Shown here: one piece after another, positions 36,626-45,243 of the stretch
Layout: each line of letters opens with the position of its first letter
Position numbering within the stretch: the stretch's first letter is position 1
Source: Aurantibacter sp034110465
GTDB taxonomy: Bacteria > Bacteroidota > Bacteroidia > Flavobacteriales > Flavobacteriaceae
Assembly: GCA_034110465.1 (NCBI GenBank)
Contig: JAWUZD010000010.1
Location: forward strand, 124,001 to 188,000
Reading direction: 5' to 3'
DNA: 64,000 nucleotides
Program-made: the position numbers and the translations under genes
Notes under the pieces: generated by a model
What the model was told of the DNA's origin: nothing
Databases searched by the model: none
What the model saw: the letters and a program-made list of their open reading frames with translations, nothing else

Positions 36626-37194
36626 TTAATTTAACCAAGTATTTAAAACTTTAAACTCAATCCAATTTTTATTTACATATTTATAAATAACTGTCGTTCC
36701 ACCACCGCATAATTTACTTCCACAATCATAAGCTGTTTCAATCAAAACCAAATCATAAGTTTCGTTAAATATTGGTTTTGAAACAAAATTAAATCCATAT
36801 TCACACTTTGGGTTTAATTCTCTAAGTTCTATAATAAATTCTGTAAGTGAATTTGAATTTTTCTTTATACTTATAATTTCAGATTCTTTAATTACATATC
36901 TATAAGGGATTAAATCGTTTGTCAATCTAAAATCTTTAAATCGTTTAATTTGATCTTTTATATGTTTAATATCTGAGACATATTAAGTTCCTTCTTTAAA
37001 AAAGACTCAAAGTTATTAATGTTAGATAAATATTCTAAATATGGAATTTCTGAAATACAAGTAATCATTGAGCGATCTCCACTTTCTGGAAAAACGACCT
37101 TTAATATTTCTTTAGTTCTCTGTATTTCAATTTCTTGATTGTTTTTTGTACAACTAAGAAAACATAAACTACAAATTAGTAATAGTTTATACAT
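36626..37194 (-). pseudogene. Frameshifted small lipoprotein gene
   Basis: Two minus-strand frames read as one protein. The first, from ATG 37194, gives a lipoprotein signal (MYKLLLICSLCFLSCTKNNQ) and about 75 residues, stopping at 36958. The second is open from about 36982 to the stop at 36626 and continues DIKHIKDQIKRFKDF, LTNDLIPYRYVIKESEI and CGSKLCGGGTTVIYKYVN. Removing one TC from TCTC (plus strand GAGA at 36975-36978) joins them as MSDIKHIKDQ, giving about 188 residues. So a two-base duplication appears to have broken the gene. It sits between the two copies of the menA start, likely as an inserted cassette. Function unknown; the second frame alone has no ATG start. Confidence 0.65.
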
Positions 37195-37198
37195 CGAG

Positions 37199-37259
37199 GA
37201 TAACGAAAGAATTCGCAATCTTGCAGTTTTTATGTAGACTTGAGCGTTTGTCATTTTAT
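37199..37259. repeat. Diverged remnant copy of the menA 5' end
   Basis: About 75 percent identical to 36538-36598. It still encodes, from ATG 37254 on the minus strand, MTNAQVYIKTARLRILSLSS, 13 of 20 residues matching MenA, then runs into the lipoprotein gene. Confidence 0.7.
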
Positions 37260-37281
37260 ATCTCACCTTTTTTATTTGTAA

Positions 37282-37309
37282 ATAGTTCTCGACTACGCTT
37301 GAACAGACA
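37282..37309. repeat. Dispersed repeat AGTTCTCGACTGC.. copy C
   Basis: ATAGTTCTCGACTACGCTTG followed by AACAGACA, nearly identical to 21545-21572. It lies 23 bp from the menA remnant. Confidence 0.7.
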
Positions 37310-37395
37310 ACAGCTTTTTTATCAAAATTTAATTAAAAAACAAAACATCAATGTAAATCACTAATCTCTAACAACTACAATCTAAAGACTAAAAT

Positions 37396-38238
37396 CTAAT
37401 TCGGAATCCACTTTTTCTCAAAGTTTGGTGCACGTTTTTCTAAAAAGGCATTTCGTCCTTCTTTAGCTTCTTCAGTCATATAAGCTAAACGTGTTGCTTC
37501 ACCAGCAAAAACTTGTTGTCCAACCATACCATCGTCTGTAAGATTCATAGCATATTTAAGCATTTTAATACTCATTGGCGATTTAGCTAAGATTTCCTGA
37601 GCCCAATCGTAAGCCGTTTGTTCTAACTCATCGTGAGGAATTACCGCATTTACCATTCCCATTTCATATGCTTCGTGAGCCGAATAGTTTCTTCCTAAGA
37701 AAAAGATTTCACGTGCTTTTTTCTGACCAACCATTTTTGCTAAATACGCAGAACCATAGCCGCCATCAAAACTAGTAACATCTGCATCGGTTTGTTTAAA
37801 GATAGCGTGTTCTTTACTAGCTAAAGTTAAATCGCAAACTACGTGTAAACTATGTCCGCCACCAACTGCCCAACCTGGAACAACTGCAATAACAGCTTTT
37901 GGCATAAAACGGATTAAACGTTGTGCTTCTAATATATTTAAACGGTGATAACCATCGTTTCCAACATAACCTTGATGTCCACGCGCTTTTTGATCGCCAC
38001 CAGAACAAAAACTAAAAACGCCATCTTTAGGAGATGGACCTTCGCCAGATATTAAAACCGCACCAATACTAGTATCTATAGTAGCATCATGTAAAGCATC
38101 TATTAATTCAGTCGTCGTTTGAGGTCTAAATGCATTTCTAACTTCTGGTCTATTAAAAGCAATTCTTGCTACACCATTACACTTTTTGTAAGTAATATCT
38201 TGGTATTCTTTGGCTGTAATCCAGTTAAGTTGTTCCAT
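37396..38238 (-). CDS. menB: 1,4-Dihydroxy-2-naphthoyl-CoA synthase
   Basis: 280 residues, crotonase superfamily. Key MenB segments: GVARIAFNRPEVRNAFRP, FCSGGDQKARGHQGYVG (active-site loop), VVPGWAVGGGHSLHVVCDLT, and DADVTSFDGGYGSAYLAKMVG with the catalytic Asp and Tyr region. It cyclises o-succinylbenzoyl-CoA to DHNA-CoA. Upstream of menA on the same strand, with the lipoprotein cassette now in the gap. The divergent C1 peptidase gene begins 53 bp upstream. Confidence 0.95.
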   Translation of the reverse strand: MEQLNWITAKEYQDITYKKCNGVARIAFNRPEVRNAFRPQTTTELIDALHDATIDTSIGAVLISGEGPSPKDGVFSFCSGGDQKARGHQGYVGNDGYHRLNILEAQRLIRFMPKAVIAVVPGWAVGGGHSLHVVCDLTLASKEHAIFKQTDADVTSFDGGYGSAYLAKMVGQKKAREIFFLGRNYSAHEAYEMGMVNAVIPHDELEQTAYDWAQEILAKSPMSIKMLKYAMNLTDDGMVGQQVFAGEATRLAYMTEEAKEGRNAFLEKRAPNFEKKWIPN

Positions 38239-38291
38239 TTTTTAGTATTTTTATCAAAAATAAATCATTTAATTTAAACATTTGTTTCAAT

Positions 38292-39395
38292 ATGAAAAAA
38301 TATAGTCTATATCTTATTTTCGCTTTAATATCAACTTTTGGGTTTTCTCAAACTAGAACTTTTGAACTTGTAAAAGACATTGAAACAACTGACGTTATTA
38401 GTCAAGGAAATACAGGAACTTGCTGGAGTTTTTCTGCATCTTCTTTTTTAGAAAGTGAAATTATGCGTATTAATAAAAAACGCATCGATTTATCTGAAAT
38501 GTTTAATGTTAGACATACCTATGAAACAAAAGCTAGAAATTATGTTATGCGTCAAGGTAAGCTTCAATTTAGTCAAGGTGGATTAGGACACGATGTTATT
38601 AATAGTATTGCGGAATTTGGCTTTGTTCCAAATACGTTTTACACAGGTTTAAAAGAAAATGAAAATAAACATAATCATTCTAGATTGGTTGATAATATAA
38701 AACCTGTTTTAGATAGTTTTATTACTAAAAAAATAACAAATTGGAAAACACCTGTTACTTCTATTTTAAATGACAAATTAGGTACTCCAACTACAAGTTT
38801 CTTTTATGAAGGTGTAAATTATACACCACTTAGTTTTATGAAATTCTTAAAAATTGAACCTACAGATTATGTTAGTTTAACCTCTTTTACACATAAGCCT
38901 TACAACACAGAATTTGTTTTAAATATTCCTGACAATTTTTCTAATGGCGCTTTTTACAATGTTAAATTATCAGATTTAGTCGCTACAACATTATACGCAC
39001 TAGATAATGGTTATTCTATAGAATTGGACTGCGATGTAAGCGAGAAAACATTTTCTTCTCAATATGGTGTTGCTATTTTACCAAACGAAACACTTATTGG
39101 AATTAAAGATATTATGCAATTAACTAAAGAAATTGAAGTTACTCCAGAATTTAGACAAGAGGAATTTGAAAACTACAATACTACAGATGATCATTTAATG
39201 CATATAACAGGTTATTTAAAAGATCAAGATGGAACTATTTACTTTAAGGTGAAAAATTCTTGGGGAACAAACAATAAAGAACATGGCGGATATGTTTATA
39301 TGAGTGAAGCTTATTTTAGAATGAAGACCATTTCTATATTATTGCATAAAGATGGAATTCCAAAAAATATTGTAAAAACTTTAGATATAGATTAA
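38292..39395 (+). CDS. Exported C1 family (bleomycin-hydrolase-like) cysteine peptidase
   Basis: 367 residues. Signal peptide MKKYSLYLIFALISTFGFS before QT. Papain-fold C1B motifs: SQGNTGTCWSFSASSFLESE (catalytic Cys about 43), DDHLMHITGYLKD (catalytic His about 302) and VKNSWGTNNKEHGGYVYMS (Asn about 322). The LSEMFNVRHTYETKARNYV stretch and overall layout match PepC/bleomycin hydrolase, but those are cytoplasmic hexamers. A secreted version suggests periplasmic or extracellular peptide degradation. Single gene with its own terminator. Confidence 0.85.
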   Translation: MKKYSLYLIFALISTFGFSQTRTFELVKDIETTDVISQGNTGTCWSFSASSFLESEIMRINKKRIDLSEMFNVRHTYETKARNYVMRQGKLQFSQGGLGHDVINSIAEFGFVPNTFYTGLKENENKHNHSRLVDNIKPVLDSFITKKITNWKTPVTSILNDKLGTPTTSFFYEGVNYTPLSFMKFLKIEPTDYVSLTSFTHKPYNTEFVLNIPDNFSNGAFYNVKLSDLVATTLYALDNGYSIELDCDVSEKTFSSQYGVAILPNETLIGIKDIMQLTKEIEVTPEFRQEEFENYNTTDDHLMHITGYLKDQDGTIYFKVKNSWGTNNKEHGGYVYMSEAYFRMKTISILLHKDGIPKNIVKTLDID

Positions 39396-39422
39396 GCTAA
39401 ATTTGAAGATGAAATTAAATTA

Positions 39423-39461
39423 AAGTCCTAATGCTATGAGTATATCATAGTATTAGGACTT
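39423..39461 (+). terminator. Intrinsic terminator
   Basis: 17-bp stem AAGTCCTAATGCTATGA / TCATAGTATTAGGACTT with one G-T pair, 27 bp after the peptidase stop and followed by a T-rich run. Confidence 0.75.
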
Positions 39462-39616
39462 CTTATTTTGTGATTACTCGAATGACAAATTATAACATTC
39501 TAAACTTAGCTTTATATCGTTACTAAGATTTGGTTTGTCGAAAACAACTTATTTTTAGTAAAACAGCAAGAAAATATCGCAAACTATTTATTAAATTGTA
39601 ATTTCATTTATTAAAT

Positions 39617-40027
39617 ATGACACTAGAACTAACTCCTATTAAAGAAGATATTTTAAAGATAATGCCATTAAAAACTGGTGTGCTTTATTTTCTTAAAAAT
39701 TTAGTTTGTATTGAGGTAAATGAAGGTGTGCATTTAGATTTAAACCTTTCTAAAGAAATTTTTGAACCTATTAATTCTTTTTATAAAGACACAGAAACTA
39801 TTGCCTTTCTAAGTAATAGAACTAAAGATTTTTCTATTGAAGCATTAGACTATCCTAAGTTTTTTAAGGCCTTACCTAAGATTAAATTATTTGGAGTTGT
39901 TTATTATAATCTAAACAATAGATATAATATTGAAATCGAGAAACAGTTTATTGTAAATGTGCCATTTAAAGGTTTCAAATCTTTAAATGAAGCGTATACT
40001 TATTCTAATACGTATATTAACTCTTAA
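39617..40027 (+). CDS. Conserved-looking small cytoplasmic protein, unknown function
   Basis: 136 residues, no signal or membrane span. Alternating hydrophobic strands and helices (KTGVLYFLKNLVCIEVN, ETIAFLSNRTKDFSIEALDY, PKIKLFGVVYYNLNNRY) suggest a small alpha/beta fold, perhaps STAS-like, but no family motif is certain. ATG 39617 fits the open frame. It ends 3 bp from the convergent S1-domain gene, so its termination must lie inside that gene or be coupled to it. Confidence 0.6.
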   Translation: MTLELTPIKEDILKIMPLKTGVLYFLKNLVCIEVNEGVHLDLNLSKEIFEPINSFYKDTETIAFLSNRTKDFSIEALDYPKFFKALPKIKLFGVVYYNLNNRYNIEIEKQFIVNVPFKGFKSLNEAYTYSNTYINS

Positions 40028-40030
40028 ATA

Positions 40031-40870
40031 TTATTCAGTTTCTACTAATCTAATTCCGTCAGATTCTATAGTTATTTTTTTGTCTTTGTATAAAGAACCT
40101 ATTGCTTTTTTAAAGGTTTTTTTACTCATCTCTAATTCCTTTTTAATAGCTTCAGGACTTGACTTATCATTTAATGGTAGGAAGCCAGAATTATCTTGTA
40201 AGTAGTCAAAAATATGTTGTGCATTAGGTTCTATATTTCTATAACCTATTTGACCTAAACCAATGTCTAATTTATTTCCTGGACGTATTTTTTTAACAAC
40301 ACCTTTAATGCGGTCTCCAATATGTAAATCTTGAAAAATATTATCTTTATAAATTAACCCAAAGTGTTTATCGTTAACAATAACATTCATTCCCATATCA
40401 CTTGGATGAGAAATAATCACATTAACTTCTTCAAATTCTTCAACCGTTAAATCTTTATTATCTAAAAATCTATTCGTTTTACTTGAGGCAACTAAACGTT
40501 CAGAAAGCTCATCAACAAAACAATGTACTAAATACCAACCACCTTTTTTCATTGGAAAGGCTTGCTCTTTAAATGGGCAAAATAATTCTTTTACCAATCC
40601 AAAATCTAAAAACGCGCCATGATTAGTTACTTCGTTACAACGTAGCATAGCAAATTCACCTTTTATAATAAATGGCTCATCTGTGGTAGCAATAAGGCGT
40701 TCTTCATTATCTAAGTAGATAAAAACTTCAATTTCCTCACCAATTTCAAAAGTTTCGGGCACATAACGATTTGGTAATAAAACTTCATCACCTTCACCAT
40801 TACCTAAAAATAATCCAGGTTCTGTATCTCTTAAAATCTCTAATGTATGGAATTCGCCTATTTGTATCAT
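40031..40870 (-). CDS. S1-domain RNA-binding protein (CvfB/YitL family)
   Basis: 279 residues. Three S1-like modules (about 3-65, 66-135 and 145-210): GLFLGNGEGDEVLLPNRYVP, GAFLDFGLVKELFCPFKEQ and GDRIKGVVKKIRPGNKLDIGL. A C-terminal winged helix (about 225-275) follows, with FLPLNDKSSPEAIKKELEMSK and KKAIGSLYKDKKITIESDGI. This is the CvfB arrangement, a nucleic-acid-binding factor affecting virulence gene expression in staphylococci. A TACTTTTG element ends only four bases before the ATG, so the transcript may be nearly leaderless. Confidence 0.88.
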   Translation of the reverse strand: MIQIGEFHTLEILRDTEPGLFLGNGEGDEVLLPNRYVPETFEIGEEIEVFIYLDNEERLIATTDEPFIIKGEFAMLRCNEVTNHGAFLDFGLVKELFCPFKEQAFPMKKGGWYLVHCFVDELSERLVASSKTNRFLDNKDLTVEEFEEVNVIISHPSDMGMNVIVNDKHFGLIYKDNIFQDLHIGDRIKGVVKKIRPGNKLDIGLGQIGYRNIEPNAQHIFDYLQDNSGFLPLNDKSSPEAIKKELEMSKKTFKKAIGSLYKDKKITIESDGIRLVETE

Positions 40871-40874
40871 GCTG

Positions 40875-40882
40875 CAAAAGTA
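40875..40882 (-). promoter_or_regulatory. -7 promoter element, start-proximal
   Basis: TACTTTTG on the minus strand, four bases before ATG 40870. It matches TAnnTTTG; no clear TTG at -33. Confidence 0.4.
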
Positions 40883-40939
40883 GTGATATAATTTGTTTTG
40901 ATTAAACTAAAATATGTTGAAAAAAATATTGAACACTAA

Positions 40940-40971
40940 AAAAGCGTTACAAAGTAAATTGTAACGCTTTT
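40940..40971 (-). terminator. Intrinsic terminator of the DUF2853 gene
   Basis: Perfect 13-bp stem AAAAGCGTTACAA / TTGTAACGCTTTT, 6-base loop, about 20 bp past the stop at 40993. Confidence 0.85.
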
Positions 40972-40992
40972 AATTTATCTAAAAACTGAATT

Positions 40993-41334
40993 TTATTTGT
41001 AAACAGCTTCTTTTTTAAAGTGCTTAGCTAATAAATAATAAACTACAGCTCTGTATTTATTTTTGTTAGAACGACCATAAGTTTCTATAACAGAATCTAT
41101 CGCTGTATCTAAATCTGCATTATCTGCTAAACCTAATTTCTTGATTAAGAAGTTGTTTTTTACAGTTGCTAATTCTTTCTCGTCAGTACCAGAAACTGTA
41201 GAAGCATCTTTATTGTAAATAGATGGACCACAACCAATAGTTACTTTTGTTAAAAAATCTATATCTGGAGTTACACCACATTTATCTTTTAAATCTGAAG
41301 CGTATTTTTTGATTAAATCGTCACGTTTACTCAT
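40993..41334 (-). CDS. DUF2853 family protein
   Basis: 113 residues, soluble and helical. Matches DUF2853 (SKRDDLIKKYASDLKDKCG, VTIGCGPSIYNKDASTVSG, FLIKKLGL, YRAVVYYLLAKHFKKE). Function unknown; family members are small and widespread in Bacteroidota and Proteobacteria. Single-gene unit with its own terminator, between menD and the S1 gene. Confidence 0.85.
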   Translation of the reverse strand: MSKRDDLIKKYASDLKDKCGVTPDIDFLTKVTIGCGPSIYNKDASTVSGTDEKELATVKNNFLIKKLGLADNADLDTAIDSVIETYGRSNKNKYRAVVYYLLAKHFKKEAVYK

Positions 41335-41418
41335 AATAATTGTTTTAAGTTAAGTTATTGAATCTTAAATATACAAATATTTTTATCCGGTTTTAACATT
41401 TGAACTTAAAAAAATGAA

Positions 41419-43173
41419 TTATTTAATAAATTTGAAGTAATTCAATAAAATGGCATCATTATCTCTACTTGGCGTAAAAACTTCCAATAATTGAGGTTGT
41501 GAATTATTTTCGAAAAACGACTTTAGTAAAATTCCTAAATCAGCTTCGTTATCTGTACTATTATAATTAAAACCATACATTTCTGCTAACTTATTAGCAT
41601 TTAGCTTATGTTTTGTTTCAAAAAACGTATCGAAGTTGTCAGTGTTTTTATGTCCTGGTAATATTCTAAAAATACCGCCACCAGAGTTATTAATTACAAT
41701 AATTTTAAAATTTTTAGGTATATAATTATTCCAAAGTGCATTACTATCGTAAAAAAAACTTAAATCGCCAGTAATACATAATGTTGGATTATTAGTAATT
41801 GTTGATGCTCCAATTGCTGTACTTGTACTTCCATCTATTCCACTAGTTCCTCTATTGCAAAAAAATGTGTTTTTTGGATTTAAATCGAACAATTGCAAAT
41901 ATCTGATTATAGAACTATTTGCAGATTGTATTTGAACGTTTTCTGGTACATTTTTTAAAATATGATGAAATACCTTAAAATCTGAAAACGCTATTTTAAA
42001 CATATAATCCGTATGCTTTTCTCTCCTTAACTGCATTTCATTAATCCAAAACGTTTGATAATTACTATCAACAGATTTATAAGAGTTCTGCCAAGTCTTA
42101 AAAAATGTATTTAAAGGCATTTTAAACCAATGATTTAAAATATAAAAGGTGTTGTTAGCTTGATGTAAACCTAAATGGTAATGGCTTTTTGGTATATATG
42201 TTCTTAAAAACTGTTTTATTTTTTTAGAAACTACCAATCCACCAATAGTTAACAACATGTCTGGTTTTAATTGCTCAAATTCTTGTTCTGTTAAGGCGCC
42301 AATTAATTTATCTATACTAGGAATACTATTTTTATGATGAAAATTAGATGTACTTTCCGTTAAGATTAAAACACTACTATCTTCTGCTAAAATATTTACG
42401 TAAGTTTCTTCTAAACTATTAGGTTCTAAAACACCAACTAAAACCATCTTTTTAGATGAATTTTGCCAAGCGCTATTAAAAGTGTCAAATTCTGAAAAAT
42501 TAGATGCTTCTACTCTATTTTTGATGTTATCAACTTCTACAGATCTTGTTTCATCCATATCATATAAAGGCTCGTTAAACGGACAATTAATATGAACAGG
42601 TAATTTACTTTCTATAGCTGTATTTAAGGCTGCATTTATTTCTAAGGCGTTATAATCTTGTACGCTTTGTTTTAAGCCTAAAGCTTTTTCTAACGTATTT
42701 TCTAAACTCTTAAAAATAGGTAAGTCTTTTTCGGCTTGGGTAAATTGTTTGTTTTCGGAAATATCGCCTTTTAAATTGGCTGCATACGCTACGTGAGTTC
42801 CGTAAACATCTTTCTGATTTATGGTTTGTCCGTCGCCAATACCAACCATATACTTTGGTCTATCCGCAGAAATTACCACTAAAGGTATATTACTATAAAA
42901 AGCTTCTGCCACCGCAGGGAAATAATTTAATAAAGCGCTACCAGATGTACAAATTACCGCAACTGGTTCTTGTAATTGTTGTGCAATTCCTAAAGCAAAA
43001 AATGCCGCACAACGCTCGTCTACAATACTATAGCATTTAAAAAATGGATTATGTGTAAATCCAATAGTTAAAGGTGCATTTCTGCTTCCTGGAGATAAAA
43101 CAATGTGCTTTATATTTTTAGTTTCACACAGCTGAATTACAGTTTGTGCCAATGGAATTTTTGGGTATTTCAT
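41419..43173 (-). CDS. menD: 2-Succinyl-5-enolpyruvyl-6-hydroxy-3-cyclohexene-1-carboxylate synthase
   Basis: 584 residues, thiamine-diphosphate enzyme. The N-terminal domain has HIVLSPGSRNAPLTIGF (about 20-36) and ICTSGSALLNYFPAVAEAFY (with the family Glu/Ser region). The C-terminal domain has NRGTSGIDGSTSTAIGAS and GDLSFFYDSNALWN, the Mg-ThDP motif. It condenses 2-oxoglutarate with isochorismate, the first committed step to menaquinone. No isochorismate synthase gene is seen upstream within the window. MenB, A, C and E lie further downstream on the same strand. Confidence 0.95.
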   Translation of the reverse strand: MKYPKIPLAQTVIQLCETKNIKHIVLSPGSRNAPLTIGFTHNPFFKCYSIVDERCAAFFALGIAQQLQEPVAVICTSGSALLNYFPAVAEAFYSNIPLVVISADRPKYMVGIGDGQTINQKDVYGTHVAYAANLKGDISENKQFTQAEKDLPIFKSLENTLEKALGLKQSVQDYNALEINAALNTAIESKLPVHINCPFNEPLYDMDETRSVEVDNIKNRVEASNFSEFDTFNSAWQNSSKKMVLVGVLEPNSLEETYVNILAEDSSVLILTESTSNFHHKNSIPSIDKLIGALTEQEFEQLKPDMLLTIGGLVVSKKIKQFLRTYIPKSHYHLGLHQANNTFYILNHWFKMPLNTFFKTWQNSYKSVDSNYQTFWINEMQLRREKHTDYMFKIAFSDFKVFHHILKNVPENVQIQSANSSIIRYLQLFDLNPKNTFFCNRGTSGIDGSTSTAIGASTITNNPTLCITGDLSFFYDSNALWNNYIPKNFKIIVINNSGGGIFRILPGHKNTDNFDTFFETKHKLNANKLAEMYGFNYNSTDNEADLGILLKSFFENNSQPQLLEVFTPSRDNDAILLNYFKFIK

Positions 43174-43356
43174 AACGTATTGTAAAAATACAAAACCTTT
43201 GAAATTTATTTGTAGATTTTAAGAATATGTTTAGATACATTATTATAAAAAAATTTGACTTTGACATTAATATAGTTCAAATCCGTTTAATTACTAATAT
43301 AAAACATTGAAATTTTCAGATATTATATCACCTATTAAATAATTTATCAATAGTTA

Positions 43357-45135
43357 CTAAATCTTAGCTTGATACGTGTATAAATCAAAATAACGTCCTT
43401 GTTTTTGTAATAATTCGTCGTGATTTCCACGTTCTGCTATTCTTCCATTTTCTATTACTAAAATTTGATCTGCTTTTCGAATAGTACTTAATCTGTGCGC
43501 GATAACAATAGTAGTTCTGTTTTTTGTTAATTCCGCTAAACTTTTTTGAATTAAACCTTCGCTTTCTGTATCTAAGTTAGAAGTTGCTTCGTCTAAAATA
43601 ATTAATTTAGGATCTGCTAAGATAGCTCTTGCAATCGCTATACGTTGGCGTTGTCCACCAGATAGCTTTACACCTCTTTCTCCAATTAAAGTTTCTAGTC
43701 CATTTTCAAAACGATCTGTAAATTCGTTAACATAAGCAGATTTTACAGCAAACTGTAATTGTTCTTCTGTGGCGTTAGGTCTTGGAAATAAAATATTTTC
43801 ACGAATGCTTCCTTCAAATAAAAATTCGTCTTGTAAAACAACACCTAAGTTTTTACGAAAATTATTCAGTTTTACTTCAGCTATATTTTTTCCGTCTATA
43901 GTAATTTCCCCACTATTAGGATTCAAAAAAGTTGCCGATAAACCTGCAATAGTAGATTTACCAGAACCAGAACTTCCAACCAATGCAATTACTGAACCAG
44001 ATGGCGCTTTAAAGCTTATATTATGTAATACATTTTTATCTGTTTCGTAAGCAAAAGACACATCTTTAAACTCTAAATCGCCTTTAAAATCTGGCAAGTC
44101 TAAAGTTCTATTTTCATCATCGTCTTCTGTAGCTAATTGCATTAACTCTTCGGTTCTATCTAAACCCGCTAAAGCTTCGGTTAACTGACTTCCAATATTA
44201 CTCATTTGTACAATTGGCGCAATCATAAAACCTAAAACTAGTGTAAAAAACAAGAAATCTCCGGAAGTCATTTCGCCTAAAATCATATAATAACCACCAA
44301 TTCCCATAATTCCCGTAGTGGCTACACCTATTAAAAAAGTAGAAGAACTTGTCATTAAAGCAGTTGCTGTTAAACTCTTTTTTACATTTTGAAATAATTG
44401 ATCTACACCTTTTTCAAAAACTTCTTCTTCTTGTTTTTCGGCATTAAAAGCTTTAATAACTCTAACACCAGCTAAAGTTTCGGTTAAACGACCTTTTACC
44501 TCAGCATTTATTTTACCTCTTTTTCTAAAAATTGGTCGAATATATTTAAACGCTTTTAGAGCAATTATTGCAAATATGGATAATGGTACAAACACAAAAA
44601 GTGTCATCCAAGCATTTAGTTTAATCAGAATAACTAAAGATACAATTGCCGTAAACGTTCCGCCAACTAATTGCACTAAACCAGTTCCTATTAAGTTTCT
44701 TACGCCTTCAACATCGCTCATAATTCTTGATACTAAAGCACCAGATTTTGTGTTATCGAAAAAACTGATTGGAAGTGACAATACTTTTTTCTGTACTTGA
44801 GCACGTAATTCACTTATTAAATATTGCGCTTGTACGCTTAAAATTCTGGTTAATAAAAAAGATGAAATCGCTTGAATTGTTATCGCTACAATTACAATTC
44901 CTACTAGTTGATATAAAAGCGCATAATCTTTGTTTGGAACAACTTCATCCAACAAAACCTTACTCTGCCAAGGTAAAATCAAACCAGATAAACTTCTTAT
45001 CACTATTAAAATTAACCCTACAAAAACTAAGTTTCGCCTTGGCCAAATAATAGTTTTAAAAGCCGATTTCAATGTCACTTTTGGTTTAGCTTTTTGATTA
45101 GATTCTGTTGTTTTTTTATCTTGAAGATGTTTCAT
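43357..45135 (-). CDS. ABC exporter, fused permease and ATPase (MsbA/BmrA type)
   Basis: 592 residues. Six membrane spans in residues 30-320 (ABC transporter type 1), then the ATPase with GSSGSGKST (Walker A, about 385-393), VVLQDEFLFEGSIRENI (Q-loop), LSGGQRQR (signature), LIILDEATSNLD (Walker B) and IAHRLST (H-loop). It works as a homodimer in the inner membrane, exporting a lipid or drug; substrate unknown. It is divergent from an MFS drug pump whose start is 109 bp away, so the pair may share regulation. Confidence 0.9.
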   Translation of the reverse strand: MKHLQDKKTTESNQKAKPKVTLKSAFKTIIWPRRNLVFVGLILIVIRSLSGLILPWQSKVLLDEVVPNKDYALLYQLVGIVIVAITIQAISSFLLTRILSVQAQYLISELRAQVQKKVLSLPISFFDNTKSGALVSRIMSDVEGVRNLIGTGLVQLVGGTFTAIVSLVILIKLNAWMTLFVFVPLSIFAIIALKAFKYIRPIFRKRGKINAEVKGRLTETLAGVRVIKAFNAEKQEEEVFEKGVDQLFQNVKKSLTATALMTSSSTFLIGVATTGIMGIGGYYMILGEMTSGDFLFFTLVLGFMIAPIVQMSNIGSQLTEALAGLDRTEELMQLATEDDDENRTLDLPDFKGDLEFKDVSFAYETDKNVLHNISFKAPSGSVIALVGSSGSGKSTIAGLSATFLNPNSGEITIDGKNIAEVKLNNFRKNLGVVLQDEFLFEGSIRENILFPRPNATEEQLQFAVKSAYVNEFTDRFENGLETLIGERGVKLSGGQRQRIAIARAILADPKLIILDEATSNLDTESEGLIQKSLAELTKNRTTIVIAHRLSTIRKADQILVIENGRIAERGNHDELLQKQGRYFDLYTYQAKI

Positions 45136-45156
45136 TTTATAGCGCTAATAAGACTA

Positions 45157-45184
45157 CAAATATACAATGGATAATTAGGGTTTT
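45157..45184 (-). promoter_or_regulatory. Promoter of the ABC exporter gene
   Basis: Minus-strand TATATTTG (45157-45164), with TTA (one mismatch to TTG) 19 bases upstream. The promoter lies about 20 bases before ATG 45135. Confidence 0.45.
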
Positions 45185-45231
45185 AACATAACCTTGACAA
45201 AGAAAACCGAAACTTATTAAATGGATTAAAC

Positions 45232-45239
45232 TATTTTTG
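45232..45239 (+). promoter_or_regulatory. -7 promoter element, start-proximal
   Basis: TATTTTTG four bases before ATG 45244, context TTTTTGCGGCATG. Suggests a leaderless or near-leaderless transcript. Confidence 0.45.
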
Positions 45240-45243
45240 CGGC

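Noticed and set aside
36626..36925. Separate 99-residue gene
   Set aside because: It begins with TTG inside a longer open frame and joins the upstream lipoprotein frame after removal of two bases, so it is treated as part of a frameshifted gene.
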